From assembly GCF_001693815.1 (NCBI RefSeq), contig NZ_MBQD01000025.1, forward strand, positions 1 through 64,000: DNA of 64,000 nucleotides, written 5' to 3'. The position numbers and the translations under genes were made by a program. The notes under the pieces were generated by a model. That model did no database searches and was not told the DNA's origin. It was given only the letters and a program-made list of their open reading frames with translations. This DNA comes from Tessaracoccus lapidicaptus (GTDB taxonomy: Bacteria > Actinomycetota > Actinomycetes > Propionibacteriales > Propionibacteriaceae). Positions 26,199 to 34,243 of this stretch are shown here, piece after piece; position 1 is the stretch's first letter, and every line of letters starts with the position of its first letter.

Positions 26199-26969
26199 CT
26201 AGCTCAGCGACGCGATGAACCGCCGCGACTCCGCCACGATCAGGTCCGCGTCGTGGTCCAGCGTCGCGACGTGGTAGCTCCGTTCCAGCGGCGCCACCCG
26301 CACGTCGCGCACGTCGCGGCGGATCAGCTCGGCGCTCAGGTCGTCGACGACGTGGTCCTGCGGCGAGCGCATCAGCAGCACCGGCGCCTCGACGCCACGT
26401 AGCCCGGCCCGCGCCTCACGCCACAGGTCCGTCATCGAGCCCAGGCTGCGCACGGAGAACTTCGGATAGGCGGGCTCGACGACGTGGGGTTTTGCGATGT
26501 CCGACGCGATGCCCTTCTGCGGCGGCACCAGCCACCGCACCCGGGACGCGACGGCGATTCGGAGATCCCGCGACGCGATCGCCGGGTTCACCAGCATGAC
26601 ACCCGCGACCTTGTGCCGCGCGGCCAGGCGCAGGGCCAGCGCCCCACCCATCGACAGCCCGCCGACGAACACCTGCCGCCGCTCCGCTGCCAGGTGGAGG
26701 TAGGCGTCCTCGACGGCGGCGTACCAGTCCCACCACCGCGTGCGCGCCATGTCCTGCCACGACGTCCCGTGCCCCGGCAGGCGAGGGGCGACGACGCGGG
26801 CGCCGGCCCAGCCGTCGTCGGGTGTCGCGAGCGCCTCCGCCCAGGGCCGGATCGCGGCGACGGACCCGGTGAAGCCGTGGGCGAGCACGACGCCGACGTC
26901 GCCGTCGCCGAGGTGCAGCGGGCGGGCTTCGGGCCAGACGTGGGGCGCGGGACGGTGGGAGGAGAACAT
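26199..26969 (-). CDS. Alpha/beta hydrolase (carboxylesterase/monoacylglycerol lipase-like)
   Basis: This 256-aa single-domain hydrolase has an oxyanion region GVVLAHGFTGS, a nucleophile elbow GLSMGGALA, an acid in SPQDHVVDD and a histidine in SYHVATLDHD. The closest resemblance is to Est30-type carboxylesterases. The natural substrate is unknown. ATG 26969 has a TATCCT box 6 nt upstream. It is divergent from the acyltransferase gene across two repeat copies. Confidence 0.9.
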   Translation of the reverse strand: MFSSHRPAPHVWPEARPLHLGDGDVGVVLAHGFTGSVAAIRPWAEALATPDDGWAGARVVAPRLPGHGTSWQDMARTRWWDWYAAVEDAYLHLAAERRQVFVGGLSMGGALALRLAARHKVAGVMLVNPAIASRDLRIAVASRVRWLVPPQKGIASDIAKPHVVEPAYPKFSVRSLGSMTDLWREARAGLRGVEAPVLLMRSPQDHVVDDLSAELIRRDVRDVRVAPLERSYHVATLDHDADLIVAESRRFIASLS

Positions 26970-26975
26970 GGCTTG

Positions 26976-26981
26976 AGGATA
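26976..26981 (-). promoter_or_regulatory. -10 box of hydrolase gene (leaderless)
   Basis: TATCCT on the minus strand, 6 nt before ATG 26969. Confidence 0.6.
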
Positions 26982-27026
26982 CGGCGCGGTCGGTGTCGCG
27001 GGGGCGTCGTCGTCGAGGGACTCGTC

Positions 27027-27240
27027 GCGCCGTCGGGGACGCAGCACGAATGACAGGGTTACTCGGGTGCCGAGGCGATATAGGGGGTCGGTGGGGAAGT
27101 TCGACGGCGTGTCGTGCCGGAAGGGGTGGGGAGGGCGCCGTCGGGGACGCAGCACGAATGACAGGGTTACTCGGGTGCCGAGGCGATATAGGGGGTCGGT
27201 GGGGAAGTTCGACGGCGTGTCGTGCCGGAAGGGGCGGGGA
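27027..27240 (-). repeat. Tandem duplication (108-bp period) containing two 76-bp family A copies
   Basis: The segment from GCGCCGTCGGGGACGCAGCA to GGAAGGGGTGGGGA is repeated 108 bp downstream with, by eye, a single T/C difference. Each copy holds a family A element (27042-27117 and 27150-27225, inverted relative to copy 1). It fills most of the 348-bp divergent intergenic region. The short open frames across it have no coding support. Confidence 0.85.
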
Positions 27241-27304
27241 TCCGTCAGGCGCGGGGCGGGTCGAGGAGGTGTCGCGCCGGACGGGCGGGGACCGGAGGGT
27301 CCCC

Positions 27305-27310
27305 TAGACT
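27305..27310 (+). promoter_or_regulatory. -10 box of acyltransferase-MacS-MacR operon (leaderless)
   Basis: TAGACT, 7 nt before ATG 27318. Confidence 0.6.
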
Positions 27311-27317
27311 GCCGGGC

Positions 27318-28079
27318 ATGTGGTACCGCTTCTTCAAGGCCCTCATCTTCCATCCCCTGGTGCGGTTCGGCTACCGCGCCAAGGTCATCGGGGCTGAGAA
27401 CTTCCCCCGTACCGGCGGCGCCATCCTGGTCAGCAACCACATCGGCGCGCTCGACTCGCTCGTCGTGCCCGCCATGATGCCGCGACCCCTCACGTTCCCC
27501 GCCAAGGCCGAGCTCTTCACCGGCCAGGGCGGCGTGGGTGCCAAGATCATCGCCTGGTTCCTCAAGGTCGTCGGCATGGTGCCCATGGACCGCAGCGGCG
27601 GCCGCGCCAGCGCCGACGCCCTCGGCGCGATCTCCGACCAGCTCGCCGCCGGCCACGTCGTCGCCATCTACCCCGAGGGCACGCGATCCCCGGACGGACG
27701 CCTCTACAAGGGCAAGACCGGCATGGCCCGGATCGCGCTGCAGAACGACGTCCCCATCATCCCCGTCGGCGTCGTGGGGACGAAGTCGTACAAGGGCCCG
27801 TTCGGGATCCCGTGGGCCAAGCGCCCCGTCGTGCGCATCGGCAAGCCCCTGCGGTTCCCCGAGTTCGCCCACGTCCCCGGCAACACCAAGGTGCTGCGCT
27901 GGGTGACCGACGAGGTACTCGCCTCCATCCAGGCGCTCACCGGGCAGGAATACGTCGACGTCTACGCCACCCGCGTCAAGTCCGGCGACCTCAAGGACGG
28001 CGGCTCCGACGCGTTCGTCCTGCCGCGCCCAGGGGGCGGCGACAAGCCGCAGCTCGAACCCAGGGACGCGGGTGCCTGA
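27318..28079 (+). CDS. 1-acyl-sn-glycerol-3-phosphate acyltransferase (PlsC family)
   Basis: This 253-aa lysophospholipid acyltransferase probably acts in phospholipid synthesis at the membrane. The catalytic HX4D motif is present as SNHIGALDSL, and the glycerol-phosphate site is YPEGTRSPDGRLYKGKTG. Its place matches Rv2182c of mycobacteria, which supports a lipid-acylation role. ATG 27318 fits the -10 box. Its 3' end overlaps the sensor kinase gene by 8 nt, so lipid enzyme and two-component system are one operon. Confidence 0.93.
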   Translation: MWYRFFKALIFHPLVRFGYRAKVIGAENFPRTGGAILVSNHIGALDSLVVPAMMPRPLTFPAKAELFTGQGGVGAKIIAWFLKVVGMVPMDRSGGRASADALGAISDQLAAGHVVAIYPEGTRSPDGRLYKGKTGMARIALQNDVPIIPVGVVGTKSYKGPFGIPWAKRPVVRIGKPLRFPEFAHVPGNTKVLRWVTDEVLASIQALTGQEYVDVYATRVKSGDLKDGGSDAFVLPRPGGGDKPQLEPRDAGA

Positions 28080-29295
28080 GCAGGCCCTCACCACCACGCG
28101 CCCCCGCCGCGCCCGGTCCGCGGCGTGGCCGGGCGGCCAGGCCGTCGTCGGCTTCCGCGACCGCTACGACCTCCTGGGGCGCGTGTACGCCGTCGCCGTC
28201 GTCGCGCGCTCGCTGCTCGGCTTCCACGCCGTCTTCGTCAACCTCTTCTACGTCATCCCCTACTCGTACGGCCCGATCGGCGTCACGGCGGCGTCGGTCG
28301 CGCTCACCGTCTGGCACGTGTTCATCTCCTGGTGGATGATGGACCCGGCCAACCGGACCGTCCGCGCGCACCTCGCCGACCTCGGCATGACCGTCACCAT
28401 CATCTTGTACTCGGTGCTGGTCGTGCCACCGGGCGGGTCGCCGCTGTCGATGGCCGGGTACTGGGCCGCGGGCTGCGCCGCCTACGCCGCGATCTTCCTC
28501 TCGACGCCGTGGGGGGTCGTGTTCGCACTCGCCACCTCGGCAGCGCTCCTCGGCGTGCCCGAGCACTTCGAGCTGCAACGCCTCGGCGCCTCGTTCGTCA
28601 CCGTCGTCCTCATCGCCTGCCTCGGCGTCCTCATCCAGCAGTTCCGCGCCACGATCATGGAACATGAACGCGAACGCGTCCGGACCGCGGCCCTGGCCGA
28701 GCGCGAAAGACTGTCGCGGATCGTGCACGACGGCGCCCTCCAGGTCCTCGCCCTGGTCGAGCGCGAGGGTCCCGAGATGGGGGAGCGGGGCGCGCGGCTC
28801 GCGGCGCTCGCCCGCGAGTCCGAGGCACAGCTGCGGGCGCTGCTGCAGGACCGCGAAGTCGTGGACGCCGACCACGACAACCTCGTCGACCTCGCCGCCG
28901 CCCTCGACAAGTACCAGTCCGCCCGCGTCACCGTCTCCACCATGGCCAGCCTCGTCATGGCGCCGCGCGCTGTCGTCGACGAGGTGGAATCGGCGCTGAG
29001 CGAGATCCTCACCAACGTCCGCAGCCACGCCGGCCCCGACGCGCAGGCCTGGATCCTGCTGGACCAGGAAACGGACCGCGAGGTGATCCTCTGGGTCCGC
29101 GACAATGGGGTCGGCATGAGTGCCGAGCAGGTGACCCAGGCGGCCGAGGCCGGTCGCATGGGCATCAAGGGCTCCATCGTCGGCCGCATCACCGCCCTCG
29201 GCGGGAGCGCGCTGCTGAAGTCGTCGCCCGGTGCCGGTGCCGAATGGGAACTGAGGATCCCGATCGACGTCGAGGCAGGAGACCGCGCCAGATGA
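28072..29295 (+). CDS. MacS-family sensor histidine kinase
   Basis: This 407-aa kinase has five to six N-terminal membrane helices (about residues 30-200) with no large extracellular sensor, so it is an intramembrane sensor. The phospho-acceptor helix reads ERERLSRIVHDGALQVLALV, the HATPase N-box is SEILTNVRSHAG and the G-box VRDNGVGMS. This is the HisKA_3/NarL-partner class. The start is GTG 28072, inside the acyltransferase gene. It overlaps the regulator gene by 4 nt (ATGA). The signal is unknown; coupling with PlsC suggests envelope lipid sensing (inference). Confidence 0.9.
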   Translation: MPEQALTTTRPRRARSAAWPGGQAVVGFRDRYDLLGRVYAVAVVARSLLGFHAVFVNLFYVIPYSYGPIGVTAASVALTVWHVFISWWMMDPANRTVRAHLADLGMTVTIILYSVLVVPPGGSPLSMAGYWAAGCAAYAAIFLSTPWGVVFALATSAALLGVPEHFELQRLGASFVTVVLIACLGVLIQQFRATIMEHERERVRTAALAERERLSRIVHDGALQVLALVEREGPEMGERGARLAALARESEAQLRALLQDREVVDADHDNLVDLAAALDKYQSARVTVSTMASLVMAPRAVVDEVESALSEILTNVRSHAGPDAQAWILLDQETDREVILWVRDNGVGMSAEQVTQAAEAGRMGIKGSIVGRITALGGSALLKSSPGAGAEWELRIPIDVEAGDRAR

Positions 29296-29969
29296 TGAAC
29301 ACCCAGGCACCCATGCGGCGCCGCGTGATGCTCGTCGACGACCATCCCATGTGGATCGAGGCCCTGAGCGAGGACCTGTCCGAGGAGGGCTTCGACATCG
29401 TCGCGGTGGCCAAGAACGGCACCGAGTGCCTCGCGCGGGCGCGGGCGACCCGGCCGGAGGTCGTGGTCATGGACCTGCAGATCCCCGAACCCGACGGCGC
29501 CACCTGCATCGAACACCTCCTCGGCGAGCTGCCGGACCTGCAGGTGCTGGTGATGTCGGCGTCGGGGGAGCGCGACGACGTCCTGCGCGCCATGAAGGCC
29601 GGCGCCAAGGGCTACCTGGTGAAGTCGGCGTCGAAGGCCGAACTGATCGACGGCGTCCGCCGCACCGCCGCCGGCGACGCCGTGTTCACGCCCGGGCTCG
29701 CGGGGCTGGTGCTCGGAGAGTTCCGGCGGATGGTGAGCACGGCGCGGTCGCTGAACCAGGAGGGGCCGGTCTTGACGTCGCGGGAGATCGAGGTGCTGCG
29801 GCGCGTCGCGAAGGGCATGGCGTACCGGGAGATCGCGGACGAGCTGTTCGTGTCGCACCGCACGGTGCAGAACCATGTGCACAACGTGCTGAGGAAGCTT
29901 CAGCTGCATAACCGCGTTGAGTTGACGCTGTACGCGATCGACCAGGGGCTGCACGACCCGTCGGAGTAG
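29292..29969 (+). CDS. LuxR/NarL-family response regulator (MacR-like)
   Basis: This 225-aa regulator has an N-terminal receiver with the acid pair VDDHP, phospho-acceptor Asp in VVVMDLQIP, Ser in VLVMSASG and Lys in GYLVKSAS. The C-terminal LuxR helix-turn-helix reads LTSREIEVLRRVAKGMAYRE then SHRTVQNHVHNVLRKL. It is the cognate partner of the overlapping kinase gene. ATG 29292 was chosen because it overlaps the kinase stop; the in-frame start upstream is inside the kinase gene. Targets are unknown. Confidence 0.95.
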   Translation: MMNTQAPMRRRVMLVDDHPMWIEALSEDLSEEGFDIVAVAKNGTECLARARATRPEVVVMDLQIPEPDGATCIEHLLGELPDLQVLVMSASGERDDVLRAMKAGAKGYLVKSASKAELIDGVRRTAAGDAVFTPGLAGLVLGEFRRMVSTARSLNQEGPVLTSREIEVLRRVAKGMAYREIADELFVSHRTVQNHVHNVLRKLQLHNRVELTLYAIDQGLHDPSE

Positions 29970-29978
29970 GGTTTGAGG

Positions 29979-30440
29979 GGTTGGGGGATCGACGCCTGCG
30001 GCGTCGGCTTCGAGACTCGCCCGGGTGCTGCGCACCGGGCGCGACCTCAGCGAGCGGGGATGGCGTCGGCTTCGAGACTCGCCCGGGTGCTGCGCACCGG
30101 GCGCGACCTCAGCGAACGGATGGCGCAACTTCGGCCCAATCGCGCGCCGCGCCGCCTGCACGACACGCCGTCGAAGTGCGCGCTCAACGTCCTATGTCGG
30201 GCTGGGGTCCGAGTGGGGCTGTTATTCGTGCTGGGGTTGGGGGATCGACGCCTGCGGCGTCGGCTTCGAGACTCGCCCGGACGGCTTCGCCGTCGGGCGC
30301 GACCTCAGCGAACGGACTGGCGCGACCTCAGCGAGCGACAAAGGCGCGACCTCAGCGAGCGAGAATGGGGCGACCTCAGCGAACGGACAAGCGCGACCTC
30401 AGCGGGCGGGACGGCGCGACCTCGGCGCGCGGGGGAGCGA
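29979..30440. repeat. Mixed repeat region: family B-like units, a 76-bp family A copy and a 23-24-bp tandem
   Basis: This fills most of the 531-bp gap before aroG. Two 62-bp units (30002 and 30064) read CGTCGGCTTCGAGACTCGCC, a CCGGGTGCTGCGCACCGGG hairpin, and GACCTCAGCGAGCGG. A third diverged unit starts near 30250. A family A copy lies at 30158-30233. From 30299 GCGACCTCAGCG recurs six times (30299, 30322, 30346, 30370, 30393, 30416). I see no gene here. Confidence 0.8.
30158..30233 (+). repeat. 76-bp dispersed repeat (family A), copy 4
   Basis: It runs from GCACGACACGCCGTCGAA to CTGTTATTCGTGCTG, exactly 76 bp, in the same orientation as copy 1. Confidence 0.75.
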
Positions 30441-30487
30441 GGGGTCCACGGGGGGTCCGGGGGGCGGGGCCCGTTCCGACGGTGCAG

Positions 30488-30493
30488 TAACCT
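30488..30493 (+). promoter_or_regulatory. -10 box of aroG (leaderless)
   Basis: TAACCT, 7 nt before ATG 30501. Confidence 0.55.
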
Positions 30494-30500
30494 ACGCACC

Positions 30501-31886
30501 ATGTCGAGCATCATCTCCCGGGAAGAACTGCGCGCGCTGCCGATGATCCAGCAGCCGACCTACCCGGATCAGGCCGCCCTGGATCGGACGATCGACGCGC
30601 TCGAAGCGCTGCCCCCGCTCGTCTTCGCCGGCGAATGCGACGACCTGCGCCTGAAGCTCGCCGAGGTCGCCGAAGGCCGCGCCTTCCTGCTGCAGGGCGG
30701 CGACTGCGCGGAGACGTTCGACGCCGTCACCGCCACCAACATCAAGTCCAAGCTGCTCGTCCAGCTCTCCATGGCCGTCGTCATGACCTACGCGGCGCAG
30801 GTGCCCGTGGTGAAGGTCGGCCGCATCGCCGGCCAGTACGCCAAGCCGCGCTCCAAGGACACCGAGACCCGCGGCGACGTCACCCTCCCCGCCTACCGCG
30901 GCGACGCCATCAACGGCTTCGGCTTCACCCCCGAGGACCGCGCCCACGACCCCCAGCGCCTGCTGCGCGTCTACAACGCGTCGGCCGCCACGCTCAACCT
31001 CGTGCGCGCCTTCGTCAAGGGCGGCTTCGCCGACCTGCGCGGCGTCCACACCTGGAACGCCCAGTTCGTCCGCGACTCCTCCGTCGAGGCCGAATACGAG
31101 GAGCTGGCCTCCGAGATCGACCGCGCGCTCGCCTTCATGGTCGCGTGCGGCGTCCACGACGACTCGCTGTCCACCGTCGACTTCTACGCCTCCCACGAGG
31201 CGCTGCTGCTCGAGTACGAGCGCGCGCTCACCCGCGTCGACTCCCGCTCGCAGGAGCTCTACACCTGCTCCGGGCACATGCTGTGGATCGGGGAGCGCAC
31301 CCGCCAGCTCGACGGCGCGCACGTCGAACTGCTGCGTCGCGTGCAGAACCCGCTCGGCATCAAGCTCGGCCCCACCACCACCCCGGAGCAGGCCATCGAG
31401 CTCGCCGACCGCCTCGACCCCGACCGCGTTCCGGGCCGCATCACCTTCATCACCCGCATGGGCGCCAAGAAGGTCCGCGACGTCCTGCCGGGCGTCATCT
31501 CCGGCATCGAGGCCACCGGCCGGAAGGTTGCCTGGGTGTGCGACCCGATGCACGGCAACACGTTCGAGGCCGCCAACGGCTACAAGACGCGCTCCTTCAC
31601 CGACGTCGTCGACGAGGTCAACGGCTTCTTCGACGTCCACGAGCAGCTCGGCACCTGGCCCGGCGGCTTGCACGTCGAGCTGACCGGCGACGACGTCACC
31701 GAGTGCGTCGGCGGCATCTTCAACCTCGGCGAGGACGACCTGGCCAACCGCTACGAGACGGTGTGCGACCCGCGCCTCAACCGCAACCAGTCGCTGGAGC
31801 TGGCGTTCACCGTCGCCAAGCGCCTGCGCTCGGGGCGGCTGGGCCGTGTGAACCCCGTCCAGGAGTTCAGGGCCAAGGAACTGTGA
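30501..31886 (+). CDS. aroG: 3-deoxy-7-phosphoheptulonate synthase, class II
   Basis: This 461-aa enzyme condenses phosphoenolpyruvate with erythrose 4-phosphate, the first step of the shikimate pathway. Class II hallmarks are LLQGGDCAETF, VKVGRIAGQYAKPRS, the KLGPTTTPEQ segment and WVCDPMHGNT with metal-binding residues. Length and layout match AroG of M. tuberculosis (Rv2178c), which is feedback-regulated. ATG 30501 has a -10 box 7 nt upstream, so the much longer open frame through the repeats is not coding. It overlaps the threonine aldolase gene by 4 nt. Confidence 0.97.
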   Translation: MSSIISREELRALPMIQQPTYPDQAALDRTIDALEALPPLVFAGECDDLRLKLAEVAEGRAFLLQGGDCAETFDAVTATNIKSKLLVQLSMAVVMTYAAQVPVVKVGRIAGQYAKPRSKDTETRGDVTLPAYRGDAINGFGFTPEDRAHDPQRLLRVYNASAATLNLVRAFVKGGFADLRGVHTWNAQFVRDSSVEAEYEELASEIDRALAFMVACGVHDDSLSTVDFYASHEALLLEYERALTRVDSRSQELYTCSGHMLWIGERTRQLDGAHVELLRRVQNPLGIKLGPTTTPEQAIELADRLDPDRVPGRITFITRMGAKKVRDVLPGVISGIEATGRKVAWVCDPMHGNTFEAANGYKTRSFTDVVDEVNGFFDVHEQLGTWPGGLHVELTGDDVTECVGGIFNLGEDDLANRYETVCDPRLNRNQSLELAFTVAKRLRSGRLGRVNPVQEFRAKEL

Positions 31887-32926
31887 CCGGACCCCGCGAC
31901 ATGATCGACCTCCGCTCCGACACCGTCACCCGCCCCAGCGCCGCGATGCTCGCGGCCATGGCCGAGGCCCCCGTCGGCGACGACGTGTACGGGGAGGATC
32001 CCACGGTCGCGGAGCTTGAGGCCGAGGTCGCGGGGCTGTTCGGCAAGGAGGCGGCGCTGTTCTGCGCCACCGGCTCGCTCAGTAACCTGCTCGGCGTCTG
32101 GCTGCACACCGCACCCGGCCGCGAGGTCCTCTGCGACGCCTACGCCCACATCGCCCGCGCCGAGATGGGCGCCCACGGTGCGCTGCACGGCGTGACGATG
32201 CGCACCTGGGTGTCCGAGCGCGGCCGCCTCGTCGCCGACGACGCCCTCAACCTCGTGGCGGTTAACTGCCGGCCCTACCTCGTCGAGACCGCCTGCCTCG
32301 AGGTGGAGGACACGCACAACTTCGGCGGCGGCACCGTGCAGGACTACTCGCAGCTCTCCGCGCTCAGCGAGGGCGCGCGGGAGCTCGGCGTCGCGACGCA
32401 TCTCGACGGCGCCCGCCTCGCCAACGCGGTGGCCGTGACCGGCCGCCCGCTCAGCGACTACGGCCGCCTGTTCGACACCGTCAGCTACTGCCTCTCGAAG
32501 GGTCTTGGCGCCCCTATCGGCAGCGTGCTGGTGGGCACCGCCGAGCAGATGTCGCGGGCGCGGGAGCAGCGCAAGCGCCTGGGTGCCGGGTGGCGGCAGG
32601 CGGGCGTGCTCGCCGCGGCCGGCCTGGTCGCGGTGCGGGAGAACATGGGCCGCATCGTCGACGACCATCGCGCCGCCCGCACCCTGGCCGCCGCCATCAA
32701 CGAGGCCTGCCCGGGCGCCGTCGACGAGGCCGGGGTCGAGACCAACATCGTGCTCATCCCGACGCCGGGAGCGCCGGCGATCGCGGCGCGGCTCGCCGAG
32801 CGCGGCGTGCGGATCAGCGTGCTCGGCCCGACGTCGCTGCGTGCCGTCACCCACCTCGACGTCACCGAGGAGCAGTGCCGCGAGGCCGGGGCCGTCATCG
32901 GCGCCGAGCTCGCCTCCCTGGCCTGA
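31883..32926 (+). CDS. Low-specificity L-threonine aldolase (beta-eliminating lyase family)
   Basis: This 347-aa pyridoxal-phosphate enzyme probably cleaves threonine to glycine and acetaldehyde. The N-terminal MIDLRSDTVTRPS is the family hallmark, EDTHNFGGG and THLDGARLANA hold cofactor contacts, and the Schiff-base Lys is in YCLSKGLGAPIGS. The start is GTG 31883, overlapping the aroG stop (GTGA) with AAGGAA upstream; an internal ATG at 31901 is an alternative. It abuts the convergent gene with no spacer. Confidence 0.92.
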   Translation: MTGPRDMIDLRSDTVTRPSAAMLAAMAEAPVGDDVYGEDPTVAELEAEVAGLFGKEAALFCATGSLSNLLGVWLHTAPGREVLCDAYAHIARAEMGAHGALHGVTMRTWVSERGRLVADDALNLVAVNCRPYLVETACLEVEDTHNFGGGTVQDYSQLSALSEGARELGVATHLDGARLANAVAVTGRPLSDYGRLFDTVSYCLSKGLGAPIGSVLVGTAEQMSRAREQRKRLGAGWRQAGVLAAAGLVAVRENMGRIVDDHRAARTLAAAINEACPGAVDEAGVETNIVLIPTPGAPAIAARLAERGVRISVLGPTSLRAVTHLDVTEEQCREAGAVIGAELASLA

Positions 32927-34126
32927 TCAGCGCCCGGCCAGCTCCGGGAGCGGGCGCGGCCACGCGCCCAGCTCCTGCCACACGAAGTCCGGCACGCGCC
33001 CGAAGAAGCCGTGCAGGAACTGGGACGCGCGATCGATGTCGTCGGGGAGCCACTGGCCGCCGTCGCCCACCCGGATCCGCGACCCCTCGACCTGGAACGA
33101 CGGCGCTCGCACCGCCAGCATCCACTCCATCTGCCGCTGGTGCACGACGTCGGACGCGAACCTCGGGTTCGGGCAGCGGACCTTGAACCGCCGGTTGAAC
33201 TCCTCCCACTCGAACGACTGCGCCGCCCCGAACAGGCCCCAGTTGACGCTGATGTCGCCGAACGGGAACGTCGTGCGGAACTCGCACAGCTCCTCGCTGT
33301 GCCGGCGGGTCTCGGTGTGCGTGCGGCCCTGCGCGTCGGTGCGGGTGTGGGTGGTCTCCCACTCGTGGCGCAGCCGCACGAAGGGAATGCCGGCGTTCTC
33401 GGAGTGGATGATGTCGACGGCCTTGTGGTTGCGGCCGCCGCCGGTGTGCTCGAGGAGTTCCAGGTACGAGTCGTCGCGGGGGACGTAGGTCCAGGAGGGG
33501 CGCCGGTGGAAGCTGAGCGACGACGGGGGCGGGGGAGCCGCGAACTCCATCGCCCGCGACGCCCGCAGCCGGGCGCGGACCGCCGCGAGGGTCTCGATCG
33601 CCGCGGCCAGCTGGTCGGCCTGCTTCGGCGCGTCGATGAGGACGAGCCGGTCGCCGTCGACGCTCACCCGGTACGGGCCCGCCAGCGCGGGGGCGGCGGC
33701 CTCGGCCAGGATCGCCGCGTACTCGGCGTCGGGTGCCGACGCCGTCACCGGCCCGAGCGTGACTAAATCGCCGAGCCGCAGCTGGGGCGCGTCGCCGTGG
33801 GACACCTCGCCCTCCATGAGGCTGTGGGGCAGTGGCATCGTGACGACGTACCCGCCCGAACGCCACTGCGAGCTCTTGTAGCGGAACGCGGAGAACGGGG
33901 TGCCGTCGGATGCCTGCCCGGTCACCTGGTCGTCCACGGAGCGGCTGAAGCCGAGCCCGAACGGCGGCACGTTCAGCCCGAACGCCACCGCGATCGACGG
34001 TGACGTGACGAACGTCCAGCCTCGCTCGCGCAGCTGCTTGACGTACAGGTGCCGGTGGATGCCCCACGCGGCGGCGCCGATGACGACCGCTCCGATGATG
34101 AGCATGAGCAGTAGGCCGAGATCCAT
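32927..34126 (-). CDS. Uncharacterised membrane-anchored protein
   Basis: This 399-aa protein is not assigned to a function. It has one N-terminal membrane helix (about residues 4-24, LLLMLIIGAVVIGAAAWGI) followed by a soluble region. That region has no catalytic motif I can recognise. It contains conserved-looking stretches such as PFSAFRYKSSQWRSGGYVV and FEWEEFNRRFKV, reminiscent of DUF3137-like proteins, where the second resembles a lipid-anchored scaffold fold. ATG 34126 is backed by a CACAAT box 7 nt upstream. It is a single-gene unit. Confidence 0.75.
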   Translation of the reverse strand: MDLGLLLMLIIGAVVIGAAAWGIHRHLYVKQLRERGWTFVTSPSIAVAFGLNVPPFGLGFSRSVDDQVTGQASDGTPFSAFRYKSSQWRSGGYVVTMPLPHSLMEGEVSHGDAPQLRLGDLVTLGPVTASAPDAEYAAILAEAAAPALAGPYRVSVDGDRLVLIDAPKQADQLAAAIETLAAVRARLRASRAMEFAAPPPPSSLSFHRRPSWTYVPRDDSYLELLEHTGGGRNHKAVDIIHSENAGIPFVRLRHEWETTHTRTDAQGRTHTETRRHSEELCEFRTTFPFGDISVNWGLFGAAQSFEWEEFNRRFKVRCPNPRFASDVVHQRQMEWMLAVRAPSFQVEGSRIRVGDGGQWLPDDIDRASQFLHGFFGRVPDFVWQELGAWPRPLPELAGR

Positions 34127-34133
34127 GCCGACG

Positions 34134-34139
34134 ATTGTG
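34134..34139 (-). promoter_or_regulatory. -10 box of the uncharacterised membrane protein gene (leaderless)
   Basis: CACAAT on the minus strand, 7 nt before ATG 34126. It is a weaker match than the others. Confidence 0.35.
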
Positions 34140-34166
34140 ACAGGGCCCGCGGTCACGGCCGTCGGG

Positions 34167-34243
34167 CGTGACGTAACTCACACCAGGGAGCACATGCAGC
34201 CGCAATCCGGCCGATTGCCACGACTGATGTGAGTTCTGTCACG
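34167..34243. other. Nested inverted repeats after the EamA gene
   Basis: The outer arms CGTGACGTAACTCACA (34167-34182) and TGTGAGTTCTGTCACG (34228-34243) pair at 14 of 16 positions. The loop contains a second perfect pair, GCAATC/GATTGC, around CGGCC. The right arm overlaps the last codons of the EamA gene. It may be a terminator or an operator for the gene starting at 34126. Confidence 0.65.

Noticed and set aside
26993-27307. Small open frames in the tandem duplication (repeated MTGLLGCRGDIGGRWG-type peptide)
   Set aside because: They duplicate with the DNA repeat, lack ribosome sites and oppose the promoter of the hydrolase gene.
29973-30500. N-terminal extension of DAHP synthase through the repeats
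   Set aside because: Repeat-derived sequence; aroG begins at ATG 30501 with a -10 box 7 nt upstream and a normal AroG N-terminus.
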